Shown: positions 1-12,578, counted from the stretch's first letter. The stretch is 64,000 nucleotides of DNA from Naematelia aurantialba (GCA_021527695.1 JAKFAO010000001.1:682001-746000); one strand, 5' to 3'. The notes: generated from the letters alone by a model not told the origin. Numbers and translations are program-made.

Positions 1-209
1 GGTGCACCATTGCAGTGCTTCGTTCATCCGATTCAAGGGCATCTTTCATTGTCAACTAGGAGCCGGGATCAGGATACTCATTGCAGCACAAGGACGTCTT
101 CCCACTACGGTATACTCTCATTGGTGTGCCGTTCGACCCTGTGATCTCCATCTTCCTCTGCTGCCCTCGTCTCGTCCATTCTCCCATACTGTGTGTTCTG
201 TAAGTCAGG

Positions 210-976
210 CTAAGTCTGCGGCTCCGAGGGTTTCGCATCTGCGGAAGTCGGAGCTGGGCTGCCGAGTCCTCTCGACCCCGAGTGCGAAGCAACGTCGACG
301 TCAGTGACAGGATCCGCCTCTTCCTCGATGCTCGGATCAACAGCCCTGAGTTCAAATGCGACGTCGTCGCCAAAATCCACCTTGACCTCGTCGTGGATAC
401 GACTTGCAATCGATTCGCACTGTTCCTCCCAGTCGGCAGTGTCGGCAGTGCCCACCGACTCCTGATGCGCGTACAGACTGTCAGCATTATCAGCACCGAC
501 CACGACGCCTGGCTCCCAAAACACGCTTTGCGCTCGCATACTTACCACAACATCCAGAGGTAGCTTCTCGCGTCGCCGTCGTACCTGATTTGCTCGGCCG
601 CAAGGCGCGTGGACTCTGGGCGCGAATCGCCAATCGTCGAGAACCGCAGTCTAGGCGGGTCCCCGCCGATGGCGAAGCGCGAGGTGGCGAAATTGGATCC
701 TGGCAGGTCGCTATCCTGGTTACCTTCCAGCCCGAACGTGACGGACCATTCCCCCTCTTGCGACATTGGATACACCACGGTCAGTTTCTTGGTCAAGCCC
801 TCAATCTCCGTTCTTGGGTCCGGCAGAGCGGTGGCTGGAGACGAGCCTGTCAGGGCAGACGGGGTGGGCACAAAAAACGTCACAGGGCCCTTCTTGACCG
901 TGATGACGGTAGAGTGAGTGCCCGGTTCCGTGACAGCGCTGCTCATAGCCCGTGATGTGCTGGGCAAGTGGTCCAT
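210..976 (-). CDS. Hypothetical protein, two exons
   Basis: Two exons, 976-546 and 477-210, join in phase across a 68-nt intron (donor GTAAGT, branch CTGAC) to give about 232 aa. I do not recognise the family. The first half carries short beta-strand-like stretches (STVITVKKGPVTFFVP, LTVVYPMSQEGEWSVTF). The C-terminal third is acidic and Ser/Pro-rich (EEEADPVTDVDV) and looks disordered. No signal peptide or membrane segment is visible from the chosen start. Another in-frame methionine lies 10 residues downstream. A different reading frame opens upstream to 1064 with a hydrophobic run (LTILLLSL), so a further 5' exon cannot be excluded. Positions 1-209 lie downstream of the stop and hold nothing I can support. 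Confidence 0.5.
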
Positions 977-1492
977 TATCAGTTACTGGCTGGGTCAGTG
1001 AGAGGAGAAGAATGGTGAGGGACAGCCTGCTCTTCCCACAGTGCCGCGTATTCATATGCTCCAAGGTTGCCTTCTCATCGGGTGAACACGGACTACAGAA
1101 CAGAATCTTGAAACGTCAAGCGAGTAGGTGGAGCGTTTCGAGCCTGGGTGGAGCACTCGAAGCCTTCGCCTGCTCGACAAAAGGAGGTCGACGAGCCTGT
1201 AGTATGTGCATCAAATGCACAACAGATGACTGAGAAAGGCATGTGAAATAGTGGCATGACGGTGCGAGGTATACCAAGTCGCCACAATTAGTCTACTACC
1301 ATGCGACCACAGTCAATGTCCTTTGCTTCACCTCTCTACAAATAGTCCATTGTCCTGTCCGTCGATGCCAACCCTCGGAACAAACTCCTCAGTGTCAGTA
1401 CTTCGGCGCTCATTCCTCAGTGCCAATTTTCGGCGCCAATTCCTTGGTCCGACTAAAATCCCCCCACAGGCAGCTCGACCAACCTGTTCCGA
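977..1492. other. Intergenic region between hypothetical gene and LIM gene
   Basis: About 0.5 kb with no convincing coding frame. It should hold the promoter of the hypothetical gene on the minus strand and the 3' end of the LIM gene. The only clear structure is the 40-bp tandem duplication at its right edge, described separately. Confidence 0.5.
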
Positions 1493-1525
1493 CTAAAATC
1501 CCCCCACAGGCAGCTCGACCAACCT
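1449..1525. repeat. 40-bp tandem duplication at LIM gene 3' end
   Basis: A 37-bp block beginning CCGACTAAAATC occurs at 1449-1485 and again at 1489-1525, a period of 40 bp. The minus-strand stop codon of the LIM gene (1493-1495) lies inside the right copy, so the duplication straddles the end of the coding region. Confidence 0.85.
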
Positions 1526-4119
1526 CGTCCTCCTCTTCTCTGCGCGCAGAAGCAGATCCCTGCCCAGCCCATTCGCGCCTCCCCCTCCACCTGAACCAGC
1601 ACCAACACCAGCCCCAGCACCGCCCCCACTAACCCTTCTCAGCGCCTCCTGGACGTGTCGCTCGCAGTACCGCCCTCCGGCGACCTCGTAGTACTCGTCC
1701 ATGGATTCTCGGCACGACTGGGCGCCCGAAACGCCGCCCCTGTGATCGCACTTCAGGTGGCCGGGATGGAAGCGCTGTGCATTCGGAGCGGGCGTTAGGA
1801 TGCATGGCCCCTCGATCGGTCGGCGGCACGACGACGACGCGCACAGGGTACCGCTATTCATGATTAGTTCGGCGATTCTCATTCTAGATGTACAGCAGGG
1901 ACTCACTTTTCCTCGTGGTAGTGCATCTGACACCACGGTTTCCCAGCGTGGACATAGAAGCTGTCACCCTCGAAGGGGCGATCGCATCGAGTACAGGTAA
2001 AACACTCGCGATGCCATTTACCCTTGAGCTGGCCGTCAGACGACGAGACAGCACTCTTCTCGATCGGGAGAGCACATCGCCGACACGAAGGAAGGTACAG
2101 TTTCTTCCAGTCTTTCTCACACAGAACGATCCCGTCTCGCTCGACGAAACGCGCAGACCCACCGACCGGGTCGCCGCATTTCGCACACACTTTGCGACGA
2201 CGCTCAGAGGTTGAGTAATCGGACGCAGCGGACGCTGAGCGGGTCTCGGGGACGGTATGGGACCGCGAATGGTCGGTGGAGGCGTTACGGGGCCGCGAGT
2301 GGTCGTTGGAGGCATTACGGGACCGCGTAGGGTCATTGGAGGCATTACGACACCGCGAACGGTCGTTGGACGCGTTATGGTGGTGGGTCGACCGCTGATT
2401 CGAGGGCGTGATAGTGGATGACGAGGTAGAAAGCTTCATCCGTGCTCCTGGGCTGCTTGACCGCGCCGACGGAGCACCAAAGACCACCCGCTCGCCCTCA
2501 TCTTCCTCGTCCTCCTCGCCAATCTTCTCGAGAATGCCGCCGTTCTCCATCCCCTCGTACTGCTTGCTCTCTTCTGGCCGACGCACGACATGCCCACTTA
2601 TGCGCTCGGAAAGCCCCTCAAACGACTGCGAAGGCGTGACGACCTCCTCACTCTCGGCGCCACTGGTCTGGCCATACCTGCCAGATCTTGACGACGCAGA
2701 CGACACGGACGATGCCTCGCTGCCTGAAGTGGGGTGTCGTTGATGTGCCTTGGGCACTCGCTGTCCAGCCTGGTTGATGACTGGCGAGGCAGCGAGGGCA
2801 GGGACAGCCCACGGCAGAGCAGAAGGCTGATCGTCGTCCTCTTCCGCAAGCAATAGACTCGACCGCTCCGGACTCGCAGTGAGGACCTCTTCAGCCGGAG
2901 GTAGAGCCTTCGACCCAAATCCAAGCAGCGGGGATAACCCGCTGGGCGTGCTCGAGCCAGACGACGATGCCACCATCTGTTTGTACTTTTCAAAGAACGG
3001 CAGCTTGGCGTTGCTGGCGGAACCCTCTCCGCTGCGAGGCTTCAAGAAAGTAGAGACATCGTTGTTGCCATTAGAGCTAGTTTGCGATGAGACCGACTCC
3101 TTACGCCGAGACTCTGTCTGGGCTAGGGGAATCTGCCGCCCCGACATGGAAGAGGTGGATCGCTGGGGAGGCGAGAAGGGTGGCGGACGGGCTTCCGACA
3201 TGGCAGACGTCGAACGTTGCGGCGGTGATGCTGCCGCTGGAAGGGACGGAGCGCTAGCCGGTTCGCGTGGTTGAGACGATGACGCCTTTGTTATAGGGCT
3301 AATTTTTGGCCTGCCAGAAAGAGGCACCCTTGGTAACAAAGGCGGTTCTCGTGGAGTTGGCTGTTGCCAGGGAGCCAGTTTCGTTGGCTGTGCTCCAGCT
3401 GAGCGGGACTGTGGTTGGAGTCCTGGATAGAACATATCGGTCTGAATCGGCGCTAGCGAAGAATGTCCTGACTGGGGCTGAGAAGAAGGCTCGTCGCCGC
3501 GCGCTGCTGCAATAGCGACGCCCGCTCTGACACCCCACGCGGCCGCTGCGAAAGCTCTCCTACCGACGCCGGCCATGCCTGCATTGCCGCCCGTCATGGT
3601 ATCGGGAACCATGCTGGGTGGGAGTGGAGCATCAGTCGGGTATGGGCCCTCGCGACGGCTTCCCACGCCGAGACCGAGACCATGAACGATCGTGCCCTTT
3701 GGCGACGACTGATTGACGGGATGTGGGAAGAATGGGTTCGTAGGCGACGGGGTTCGCGGGTCGGTCGGTTGCACGGTGGCCTTTGGGGCAAGATTGGAAG
3801 GAGACGGCCGCCCAGAAAACGCGCCATTCGCGGGCGACGATCTGACACTGGATGGTCCGGCAAACGGCGGCCGTGGGGAGGGTATTGCCGAGCTCGATGC
3901 GGAGCGAGACGGCTGGGGCCGCTGAGAGGGGCTTTGGGTCGGAATGGTGATGTGTGCAGGAGTAGACTGCTTTCTTGAGGCCACAGGCCGTGAAGACGGC
4001 TGGCATACGTGATCGCCCAGAGACGATAGTGGGATAGGGGCGGAGCATGAAGAGCAGGTGACGCTGGGCAGGACCATCGAGGCCCGCTCTTCGTGAGGAC
4101 GAGGAATGGCGAGTGACAT
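1493..4119 (-). CDS. Three-LIM paxillin-like cytoskeletal adaptor
   Basis: Exons 4119-1907 and 1853-1493, joined in phase over a 53-nt intron, encode about 857 aa. The protein opens with a Cys pair motif (CSSCSAPIP then DHVC), followed by a long Pro/Ser-rich disordered region with a conserved-looking stretch KLPFFEKYKQMV. At the C-terminus stand three LIM-type zinc modules: CAKCGDPV..., CRRCALPIEK...WHRECFTCTRC and CASSSCRRPIEG...CERHV. The intron falls between the second and third module. LIM arrays in fungi bind actin-ring and Rho-pathway partners (Pxl1/paxillin type); a role in septation or polarity is inferred. The region just before the LIM modules holds a repeated NASND(R/P/H)SRxR motif from a degenerate 27-30 bp repeat. 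The start is the first ATG in frame; the frame stays open further upstream without an ATG. Confidence 0.8.
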
Positions 4120-6190
4120 GGTATCGGGATAGGCTGCGGGAGAGGGAAGGAGCAAGAAGCGAGTCAGCGTCAAGCTTCAAGCAAAGGTCAAAGCGGGGTG
4201 GGACAACAACAAGCAAAACGAAAACAAAACACGGGATGGGATCCGGCTCGTCGACGAAACATGAGAAACAGACGAGAAACGAGAGTGGGCTAGAAGAGTG
4301 GTAGGGCAGCCAGGTCCTGGGTATCAGGTTGGCGCTGCCGCATCGACATATGGGGCCGAGGCAGTGGAGGGACGAGTATCTCCCCGACGAGGGAGGCTGA
4401 AGCGTGCCGTACGGGGCAAGCCACGAGGTCAAGCCTGGATCCAGCTCGCTGGTTGTCGGTTTGGCGGAGGCTTGGGTGTTGACGGTCGGGTTTTGAATGC
4501 ATCTCGGGTGCACTGTTGAGTCGCGTGCGTTGCGTTGCGTTCTGGTGCGGTTGTGTTGCAGTTGCGATGCGGTTGCGTTGACCTTGCAGGTCCTGACTTG
4601 GATGCCGACACGGGAATGGAGATGAACAGACGACGTGGTCTGCAGAACGAAGAACGAAGAACGAAGAACGAAGAACGAAGAAGCGGGCACACGACTCACC
4701 TTGCTGCAGTAGAGCGCCTGGTATGAGAGTAAACGCCACGACACTCGAGGGCTCCAAGAGCAGCAACGAGCAGACCTATCGCCACTGAGCTTGATGGTGC
4801 TGTTGACAACAGCTGGCGCGACGGGGCGGCGTCGGCGTCTCCTGGTGTCCCGGCGGTCCGGTCGTGAGACCCAAGCGCGGAACAAAGGGTGTCGCGACCG
4901 TCTGCTCCTCCCGTATCAGGCGAGAGCACTGAACCTCCTCGGTCGGTCACTTCGATTGTGGGCCCGTCCACCGCGGATGGATCAGATTGCGACGGCCGCT
5001 CTGGTGCTACGCTGAGCGCTAGGGCGGCACTGGACGTCGAGGACGCCTGTCGCCACTGGCGGCTCGTGAGGACAAAGGACAAAGGAGAGATGCAAGGTAG
5101 TCCTGTGGGCCTGGCCACGGTCGTGCAGGCTGTTGACGAGTCGTCGCCCAGGTATCGATGCTGCCGTGATGGTATCGAGGGATGACTCGGGCGTTGCCGT
5201 ATGCCAGATGATGAACGTCGAGATGATTGATTGCTCCGGTGCACTGAACGCCTGCAGGTCGAGAGCTCTAGAGACTCGGCAAGTCGGTGCTGCACACGCC
5301 AGTGTAAACGAGCGTTGAACGAGCGTCCAACGAGCGTAGAATGTGTATGTCTAAAGTCTAGGATATGTCTAAGGACAGCTGTACGTTTTCCGCCAATGGA
5401 ATATGGATCAACGAGACAAAAAGGACCGGGAGAGTGGAAACGATGAAAGGACAGCCAAGGGGGGGAGCAGCGACGAGCGAAGCGGAAGTACGAGGGTATG
5501 GTATGGTATTCTTCGTCAGACAAAGCAGTTGGACCACCTCCTCTCTGCCAGCGTCTACAAGGGTCCCATGGTATCACTCACTGTCCGCTGCGATGCCGCC
5601 AAAGATTGCAGCCCCAGCAGCGAGGAACGCGTCGACCATCCGACAGACCCACCCACCCAAAAACAACAAAACGGGCACGCGCCGGTGTTTTAAACTTTGG
5701 GCACATTGGACGCGACGGATTCGACCCATGGCTCTATGGCTTTTTACTCCGGGACGCTATGGAATCCCCCGACAGCACGAGGGTATGGCTCATGAGATGC
5801 GAGCAGCGGGGCAAGGACAATCACGAGCTCAGGCAGCGAGCGGTGGAGAGCGAGGGACCGTGTAGAGGGGAGTAGGGCCGCAGTGTTCTGATCCGGCCCC
5901 AGCTACAGCTCTTGGCCGCGGATTTCACGACGCCTACAGACGGTCTGGCAGCATGCGACGGGTAAGTCCCACACGCCGTGCCGATGTAGCGACCATGTCA
6001 TCACGCCGCCAGCGTGGCGTCACATACAAACAGTAGCCACGAGAGCAGACCAGACTGTCCCATATCCTATATCCCATATCCCATATCCCACGCATCGCGA
6101 GACGTGGCGTCGATTCGCACCACCCAGGTCCAACAAGGCACAAAAAGCTAAACTATGAGAATCACCGCGAATGTTCGGCCACGGCGGATG
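4120..6190. other. Two-kb region with uncertain coding content
   Basis: No gene can be called safely. On the minus strand a good donor (GTGAGT at 4699) and an acceptor after CTGCAG (exon from 4639) define a 60-nt intron-like segment. The frame entering it, 5200-4700, reads as a Cys-, Ser- and Thr-bearing stretch followed by a hydrophobic run (SVAIGLLVAALGAL) and basic residues, so a small secreted or membrane protein is possible. No start codon with a signal peptide could be joined to it. Alternatively it is the 5' leader of the LIM gene with a leader intron. The stretch 5600-6190 holds only low-complexity CCATATC repeats (6057-6092). Confidence 0.3.
4644..4682. repeat. AACGAAG short tandem repeat
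   Basis: Five tandem copies of a 7-bp unit (AGAACGA / GAACGAA), lying inside the predicted minus-strand intron 4640-4699. On the minus strand it reads as repeated TTCGTTC. Confidence 0.8.
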
Positions 6191-9100
6191 CTACTCGTCC
6201 ATCCTCCAAACACCCACTTTGCCGTCCTCGCCGGCACTAACCATAACCTCGCCATGCCACTTGACGTCGAACACAGCTCCCTCGCCGTGCCCTTCGAGCA
6301 CTTTAAGGGGCTTCACGATCGCCCCGCTGCTGGGATTCTTGGCGTGCGGGGTAGCCTGGAAGTTTCGGGGAGGATAATACGCCGGCGACGCGCGGTTGTA
6401 CGTCCCCAGGGAGACAGGACCAGCGAGGTTCTCATGCCCCTCGACTGGCAGCCGTGGTGTTGACTTTGCGACGTCCTGAGAAAGGATACCCGAGTCGCCA
6501 GAGTGGGCGTGGGACTGATGTCCGGCTGACGATCCCTCTCGTTCCCAGATGTAGAGCATGCTGTCCTCGGACCCGCCGATGACGAGATTGCCTCCGGGTG
6601 AAAACGAGCATCGGATCAGGTTCTTTGATGTGTTCTGATGCCCTGTATATCGATAGAGGTTGCGTTGCTGTGTTGTCAGGGCAGCTCGTTTCCGAAGGAC
6701 ACCCAAGGAAAGCGCATCAATAGTAGAGGAGAACAGACGACTGAAATCATAACAGCAGCCGAGAAGAGCAGCAGAATGGAGAACCACGTAGAGAAACAAG
6801 ATCGCAGCTCACCATGCGGAGATCCCACAGACGGTTGGAAACATCCTTACATCCCGCAAGGAGGTATCGCCCTTCTGGATCAAACTCGACCGAGGTGATC
6901 TCGCCAAGCGAGGCCGTCATGCTTTGGATGCAGACACCTCCAACGGCGTCCCATAGTCGTATATGCTTGTCTTTGGAGCTTGTCACGTCAGCTCTTTTAT
7001 CCTCGTCTGGCTGGCGGTGACTCTGCTTCGCACTATTCTGACCCGCCATCTGACTACATATCGGGTCTGGTCATGCCGAGCTGGAGCTGGAAGTGGAGGT
7101 GCAGGAGGGAAGGATGGAAGGATGGAAAAGAAGGGCCGGAGGGAAGGAAGGGAAGGGAGGCACAGAGGAAAGGCAAGCTCACCCCGAAGCAAGGACGGTT
7201 CCGACCGGATCGAAAGCGACACACGACGTGCTCTGACCGTGGCCCGAGAACGTCCTGATCTGTTTCCCCGTCTCCACGTCCCAGCACCTCAGGATCTTAT
7301 CATACGACGCCGAGGCAATCTGGTCCTCCCGTCCCGGCCGCCACCGGACGCCGTACACGTCGCCTCCGTCCCCTCTGAACGCGGTCTGGCTCTCCCCCGC
7401 CGAACTCCATATACGCACACTGCCGTCTCCCGACGCACTGGCAATCCAGCCAGACGGGCCGGAACACGCAACGTCCCAGATCCTCGATGTGTGTCCGCGC
7501 AGAATATGTCGCGTCTCCCCGCTCAGCGTGGAGAAGATGTGGAGGGTCGTGTCGCTAGAGCCGCTGATGGCGGCGTTCCCGTCCGGGCCTAGAAGGTCCA
7601 CGCATTTGATGTTCGCCGTGTGGCCACGTACGAGGCGATGCAAGTGGGAGGGCATGGTCAGCGGTCGATAGTCTTGTAGAAGGCTAAGCGAGGAGTCAGG
7701 ACGAACACAAGAAGAGGTAATGGATCTGGCTCACCTCTGCACCGTCCAGGCCTTCTTCTCGGCGGCTCGCGCGCCATGGTGGCCGCCGATTTGCCATGCT
7801 GCAGCCTGCTTGAACAGCTCGACGAGGCGGTTGGGGGGTACATATCGCTTCTCTCGACCGTCTGCGGAGGGATCTGTTGTCGCGTCAGCTTCAGCGTTCT
7901 CGTATTTGCAAATCCGACGGAACTGGTCAACCTAGCCTACGCGGCTCGACTGCGTAGAGGTCTGGCAGTAGAAGACAGTAGGACGAGGTCTGGCAGTAGA
8001 GAGAGTAAGAAGAGGTCTGGCAGCAGAGAGAGTGGGAAGAGGTCTGGCAGTAGAAGAGAGTAGGAAGGGAACCCACCGATCGAGCCACCACCATCCACAA
8101 TCTCCCTCCAAATCCCGACCAGCCGCTCACGCTCTACGCCCACGCCACCCCAATCGCGAAACGAAGGTGCATCATGCACCGTGCTCGCGCTGGTCAAGTA
8201 CGACAGGGCGTAGAAATCGTAGGGATAGGGCTGGTAGTGCTCGAGCGGCTTGAGGCGCTTTTGCAGGAGGTTGAATGCTTTTTGGGATTCGCCTAGGACC
8301 CGTTATGTCAGCAAGGGTCCTTACTGGACTGGACAGGTTTCGGAGAGTCCGCTTCATGGCGCCGGGGAGTTTGCGAGCGGGAGAGTGAAGAGAGGAGATC
8401 TGGGAAGAGGTGGCAGTCGTGGTGGTGGCAGTGGTGGTGATGGCAGTGGTGGTGATGGCAGTGGTGGTGGTGACAGTGGTGGTGGTGGCAGTGGTGGTGA
8501 TGGCAGTGGTGGTGGTGGCAGTGGTGGTGGTGGCAGTGGTGGTGGTGGCAGTGGTGGTGGCAGTGTAGATCATGTAAGAGAAGATGGTGCAGGGCGGGAC
8601 ATACGATTCTCGACGTGTTCCAGGAACTGCTGCCTGTAACACAGGTACAAAAACGCCTTGACAGTCTGACCGCGGACCAGTCCAGGGCGTGCCAGCAGCG
8701 CTTCGAGCGACCCGTAGTCGCCGTCTAGCCTTCAGTCAGCTCATGTACCTCTACGTAACATGAACGAGGATGTGGATCCGGACGACGCATAGAGCGAGAG
8801 CGTATGGCGAGAGCGGGACCACGTACCGAGGATCGCGCGCCCCACGTCCTCTGCTTCCTCCCGCCGCGCCGGGTCTGCTTCGAGACCCAAGATCTCCTCG
8901 TCGACCCGCTGCGCAAGGGACGGATGTGACGTGGAGAGGTACTGCGAGATGAGCTGGGCGATGTCCTTCTTGAGTCAGCTCGACCTCCTAGATCCCGACT
9001 GGGACGGGGACCGGACTGGACTGGGAGTGGGAGTATGCTAATACAGGTGGGTATGTATGTGGGCATAAAGACGGGTATGTATGTGGGCATAAGACGGGTA

Positions 9101-9512
9101 TGGAGGACCGACGTGGAGACAGACACCAACGACCAAAGCATGTACCCACCTGATCAAGCCGCCGCTCGTCCAGCGCAATCTGGTCCAGCGATATCCGCGC
9201 AGGAGCCTTCTCTCGCTGTCGAGGCGAAAGCGTCGCCGCTGCTGTCGTCCGCGCCGTTCCAGCTGCAATACCACTTGTAGTTGCAGTTCCAGCTCCACTT
9301 GTAGTTGCAGTTCCAGCTCCACTTGTAGTTCCAGTTCCACTTGTAGATCCAGTTCCTTTTGTAGTTGCAGTTCCACTTGTAGTTGCAGTTCCACCTGTAG
9401 TTGTAGTTGTAGGGGCAGTCGTAGGTGCAGTCGTCGCAGCAGTCCCTCTCGTACTCGACGCCGCAGGGGCGCCGCCAAACCCTGATGGCCCTGCGTCACT
9501 GCCCATTGTCAT
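6191..9512 (-). CDS. LisH-CTLH-WD40 repeat protein
   Basis: Eight exons (9512-9150, 8968-8827, 8724-8605, 8292-8077, 7861-7735, 7683-7183, 6978-6813, 6667-6191) keep phase throughout and encode about 703 aa. Residues 1-121 are low-complexity Thr/Gly/Ala. Exon 2 gives a LisH-like helix (KDIAQLISQYLSTSHP). Exons 3-4 give a CTLH-like segment (LLARPGLVRGQTVKAFLYLC, then QKAFNLLQKRLKPLE). A PPNRLVELFKQAAAWQ linker leads into about seven WD40 repeats with clear GH...WD pairs (LVRGHTANIKCVDL, ILRGHTSRIWDVAC, GHGQSTSCVAFD, IRLWDAVGG, LRCWDVETG), ending GVWRMDE. LisH-CTLH proteins dimerise and often scaffold E3 ligase or chromatin complexes, as in the WDR26/Gid7 and SMU1 architectures. Which orthologue this is I cannot say. 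Introns 1, 3 and 4 are swollen by different minisatellites. Confidence 0.8.
7954..8062. repeat. 27-bp minisatellite in an intron of the WD40 gene
   Basis: Four copies of a roughly 27-bp unit (GAGGTCTGGCAGTAGAAGA and variants) fill most of intron 4 (7862-8076), stretching it to 215 nt against about 50 nt for ordinary introns here. Confidence 0.85.
8421..8564. repeat. 12-bp minisatellite in an intron of the WD40 gene
   Basis: About twelve tandem copies of GGTGGTGGCAGT (with GATGGCAGT variants) inside intron 3 (8293-8604, 312 nt). It is open in a plus-strand frame as a Gly/Ser repeat, but splice phase on the minus strand shows it is intronic. Confidence 0.85.
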
Positions 9513-9805
9513 TGTCCCTCACTCGTCCTTGACTCTGTCGGCGTGATGCTCGAGGAACAAGTATGGGATGCCAAAAGAACAACCCAAACGAAAGCGCTCC
9601 TCGCTCTCGTCGACCGCTTACCGCTGTGCCTGAATCTGCCGAATGACTACTCGTGGCGGCTGGCTCCAGCTATCCTGCTGAGCTGGTCGGCCTGTCGACA
9701 ACGATGCACCCCGGACAGCTGACAAGAGACAACAGACAGAGACGAGAGACAAGAGACAAACGATGCCAGTCAATCGGCTGACCAGGCATGCATATGCACC
9801 ATAGC

Positions 9806-12397
9806 TCAGAACACGAAATCCTCCACCTTCCACAGTCCAACCGCCTCATCCCCAACGCCCCGTCCCGCGCCCTCTCGCTCCTTCCTCCTCTCCTCTCTCC
9901 AGGCCCCAGGACCCCTGTTCCGCTCCTCCTTCCCCTGCGCAGCCTTCTTCGCAGCCACCTCGGCTCGACGTTTCTCTTCCCTGCTCGCGAGCGTCAGCAG
10001 AGCCGATACCGGGCCCCGCAGTTTCCGCAGATCGTCCTGCATCTCCAACAGGGGTCCGAGGGACGCGGCAAGCCGTTCGAGCCATGGCCATGCCGCCGAG
10101 TGGGAGAGGAAGAAAGGGAGGTGCGAGTCGAGCAGAGCGGACGAGTGGTTGATCACCTGTGACATCCATTAGCTCCGGATCGTACTTCATTTCATACTCA
10201 GAGATACTCACCGCGTCGAGTGCAGGAAGATCATCCTCCACCGATACGGCCTTCGTATCCGGTTCAGCCCAAGCCGTCAGACCCTCTCCGCGTCGCTCAA
10301 CATGTAACTCGGCCCATCGGACCAACACGGCCAGCACGATTGTAGCTTCCTCCACCGACAGGCCCCGTTTCAGCCCCACTCTGAGATCCGGTGCAGGCGC
10401 AGGTCCGGCGAGGATTGCCTGTAAGATCGTACTTCTCTGATCGCGAAGGGGAAGCGATGCCTTCAAAGCATCTACCAATGCGGATGATGACATGGTGGGT
10501 ATACTTCGAATGGCCAGAGCGACATTTTCCTACCACCTCATCAGTCGATGCACACAGGGGATAAATACTTGAAAACTTACCCAGTCATCAAGCGCGAGCA
10601 AGGTATTGATCAGGTCGGCCACCACCGCGTCGTCCTTCAGCAGGTGTTTCTCCAGCATACTCTGCACGATTCCTTTCGCGTAAACTCCAGTCGAAACAGA
10701 TGCTTTCTCCCCCGCGTTATCAGTATCTTCCTCTTGCAAAGCTGCAGAAAAGACGACGTCGATGACCGCTTTGACAGTTTCGGCCCGTATTGGCACCTTT
10801 GGGTCCAGCTGCTTGACATAATCAAGCCATAGTTGCTCTGCAGCCTTGACAGCAATTTGTCGCTCATTCGCCACGGCGCTTGCAGCAGTCGCCAACGTCT
10901 CACGGATCTTCTGGCACACAGGCACCGCAGCACATTTATGCCCAGTCTGTCCCACGGTGAGATACGTTTTCGTCGCGATTTGAGTACCGAGGAGACTGTT
11001 CAGGCCGACGCCGTTGTTGGGCAACGATACTTCGCAGGTGTGTATGATGCTCCGCCCAGAGGCGTCGGAACCGCCGAGGTGGGTGAGGACGACCCCCGCA
11101 ACGTACTGGTTTGGGGTTGACGCATCGAGGATGCAGATGTGGGAGATGATACCGCCTGTACCGGCGAGCGAGGAGATAGGTCCAACAGCGAGGACAGCGG
11201 GGAGACTGGGCGAAGGGACGGCGAGGACGATCGAGGGTTCTGGGTGGGGCGAGCTGAACAAAACAACGGGCTTGGTGGATGAAGGAAGAGAAGCGATGGA
11301 GTACCTGTCGCAGGGGTGCACAATAGTTGGGACAGTCGCAGAAAGCACTTCATCAAGTCGATCAATATGCGCAGAAATGAGGTGCCTCGTAAGATCTGTT
11401 TGATCAGCAATGTTGACAAAGAGATGAGGACCAGAGACGACGAAAGAGACAGCCCTCGTTAACAGACGTACCGATGGCAGTGATTACTCCCTCAGGACTG
11501 ATATCTGCTGAAACAATCTTGCGACCGTGCCCATCGTTAGGCAGAATCGAGCCAGTGTTGCCCGGAGCCGCTCTCGCTCCGTCGGCGTCTATGGAAAGCA
11601 GAGTTGACCGCACGTGGCCACGGATATCGACCGATACGACACGCGCCGACGCCGCTTGCGACCCAAGCACAGCAGAAGCAACGATTGGGAATTCTGTCTT
11701 CTTGGTTTTGGGCGTTGGCAGCGCGAGAGGCTTGAGGTCGGCAGTCAGGACGACGAGCTGGCCCGTCGTTGTCACTGCCAGCACGGGATGGGAGGTGTGG
11801 TCCAGGTGATGCAGAGAGTGGAGCTTGTTTTCGAGCTAGAGAAAGGAATCATCAGCGCCGATCGTCCACTACCATCAAGCAGGACATGCAAGGAGGAGAG
11901 GAAGATGGAACGGCACGCACTTTGATCACTCTTCTTTCTCCCTCTTCGCCCTGCCACAGCCATAACGAATCCCCCGCCTCGTCGCTCCCCTGGACACCGA
12001 CCAGTGTCATACGTTGTGGAACGACATTGTCATCCGCTGTCATCTCGACGTCGACATCTGCTGCAACGATACCCGCTCTTTGCTGTTCCTTCTTCCCAGC
12101 GGATTTCGGGTAGAAGCTGATCGGCTTTGTTGCAAATACCGTAGACGGAGGGCATGTGAATGACGCCGTTGGCCGCAACGTCGATAGCTGTACTCTGTCA
12201 GCCCCTCTTACCCTCTACGATCGAACGAACGGAACACTCACGTCATAGGTCCAGATTCCGTCTCCTTGGACAGCAGCGACAGCCAGCTGGTCGGTACCTC
12301 CCAATACGGGGTTCAGCGAGATATGCGGCAACTTGGATGACGAGGCATGTGGCAGTGAAAAGGTCGCCAGAGATGTCGCAGAGGTTATCGACGCCAT
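9806..12397 (-). CDS. Utp8/NOL11-like SSU processome (t-UTP/UTP-A) subunit
   Basis: Six exons (12397-12242, 12187-11921, 11835-11472, 11395-10581, 10529-10212, 10156-9806) encode about 756 aa. The N-terminal half alternates short beta strands with no membrane segment (LAVAAVQGDGIWTYD, SLWLWQGEEGERRVIKV, LAVTTTGQLVVLTADL, ILAVPSPSLPAVLAVGP), consistent with a beta-propeller. The C-terminal half is helical and ends with a stretch resembling the NOL11/Utp8 tail (INHSSALLDSHLPFFLS, LLEMQDDLRKLRGPVSALL), then a Lys/Arg-rich end. That family nucleates the pre-18S processome and supports Pol I transcription in the nucleolus. The assignment rests on overall layout and the C-terminal resemblance, not on a diagnostic motif. 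The ATG is preceded in frame only by GTG. Transcription is divergent from IMP2. Confidence 0.55.
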
Positions 12398-12535
12398 GAC
12401 TTGGCTCACAGAAGGTTAAAGTACTGCAAAGATGCAAGAACAAGAGCAAAATGGTTGAGCTTTTGCTTTTACGGAAATCTTTGCTTACGTAATTGGGAAG
12501 GTGTGCCTGAAGCAAAAGTCGGCAGCGACAGCGGT

Positions 12536-12578
<43 letters not shown>

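Noticed and set aside
8250..8639. Plus-strand Gly/Ser-repeat ORF of 129 aa
   Set aside because: It is the antisense of a 12-bp minisatellite inside intron 3 of the WD40 gene; phase of the flanking minus-strand exons shows it is not coding.
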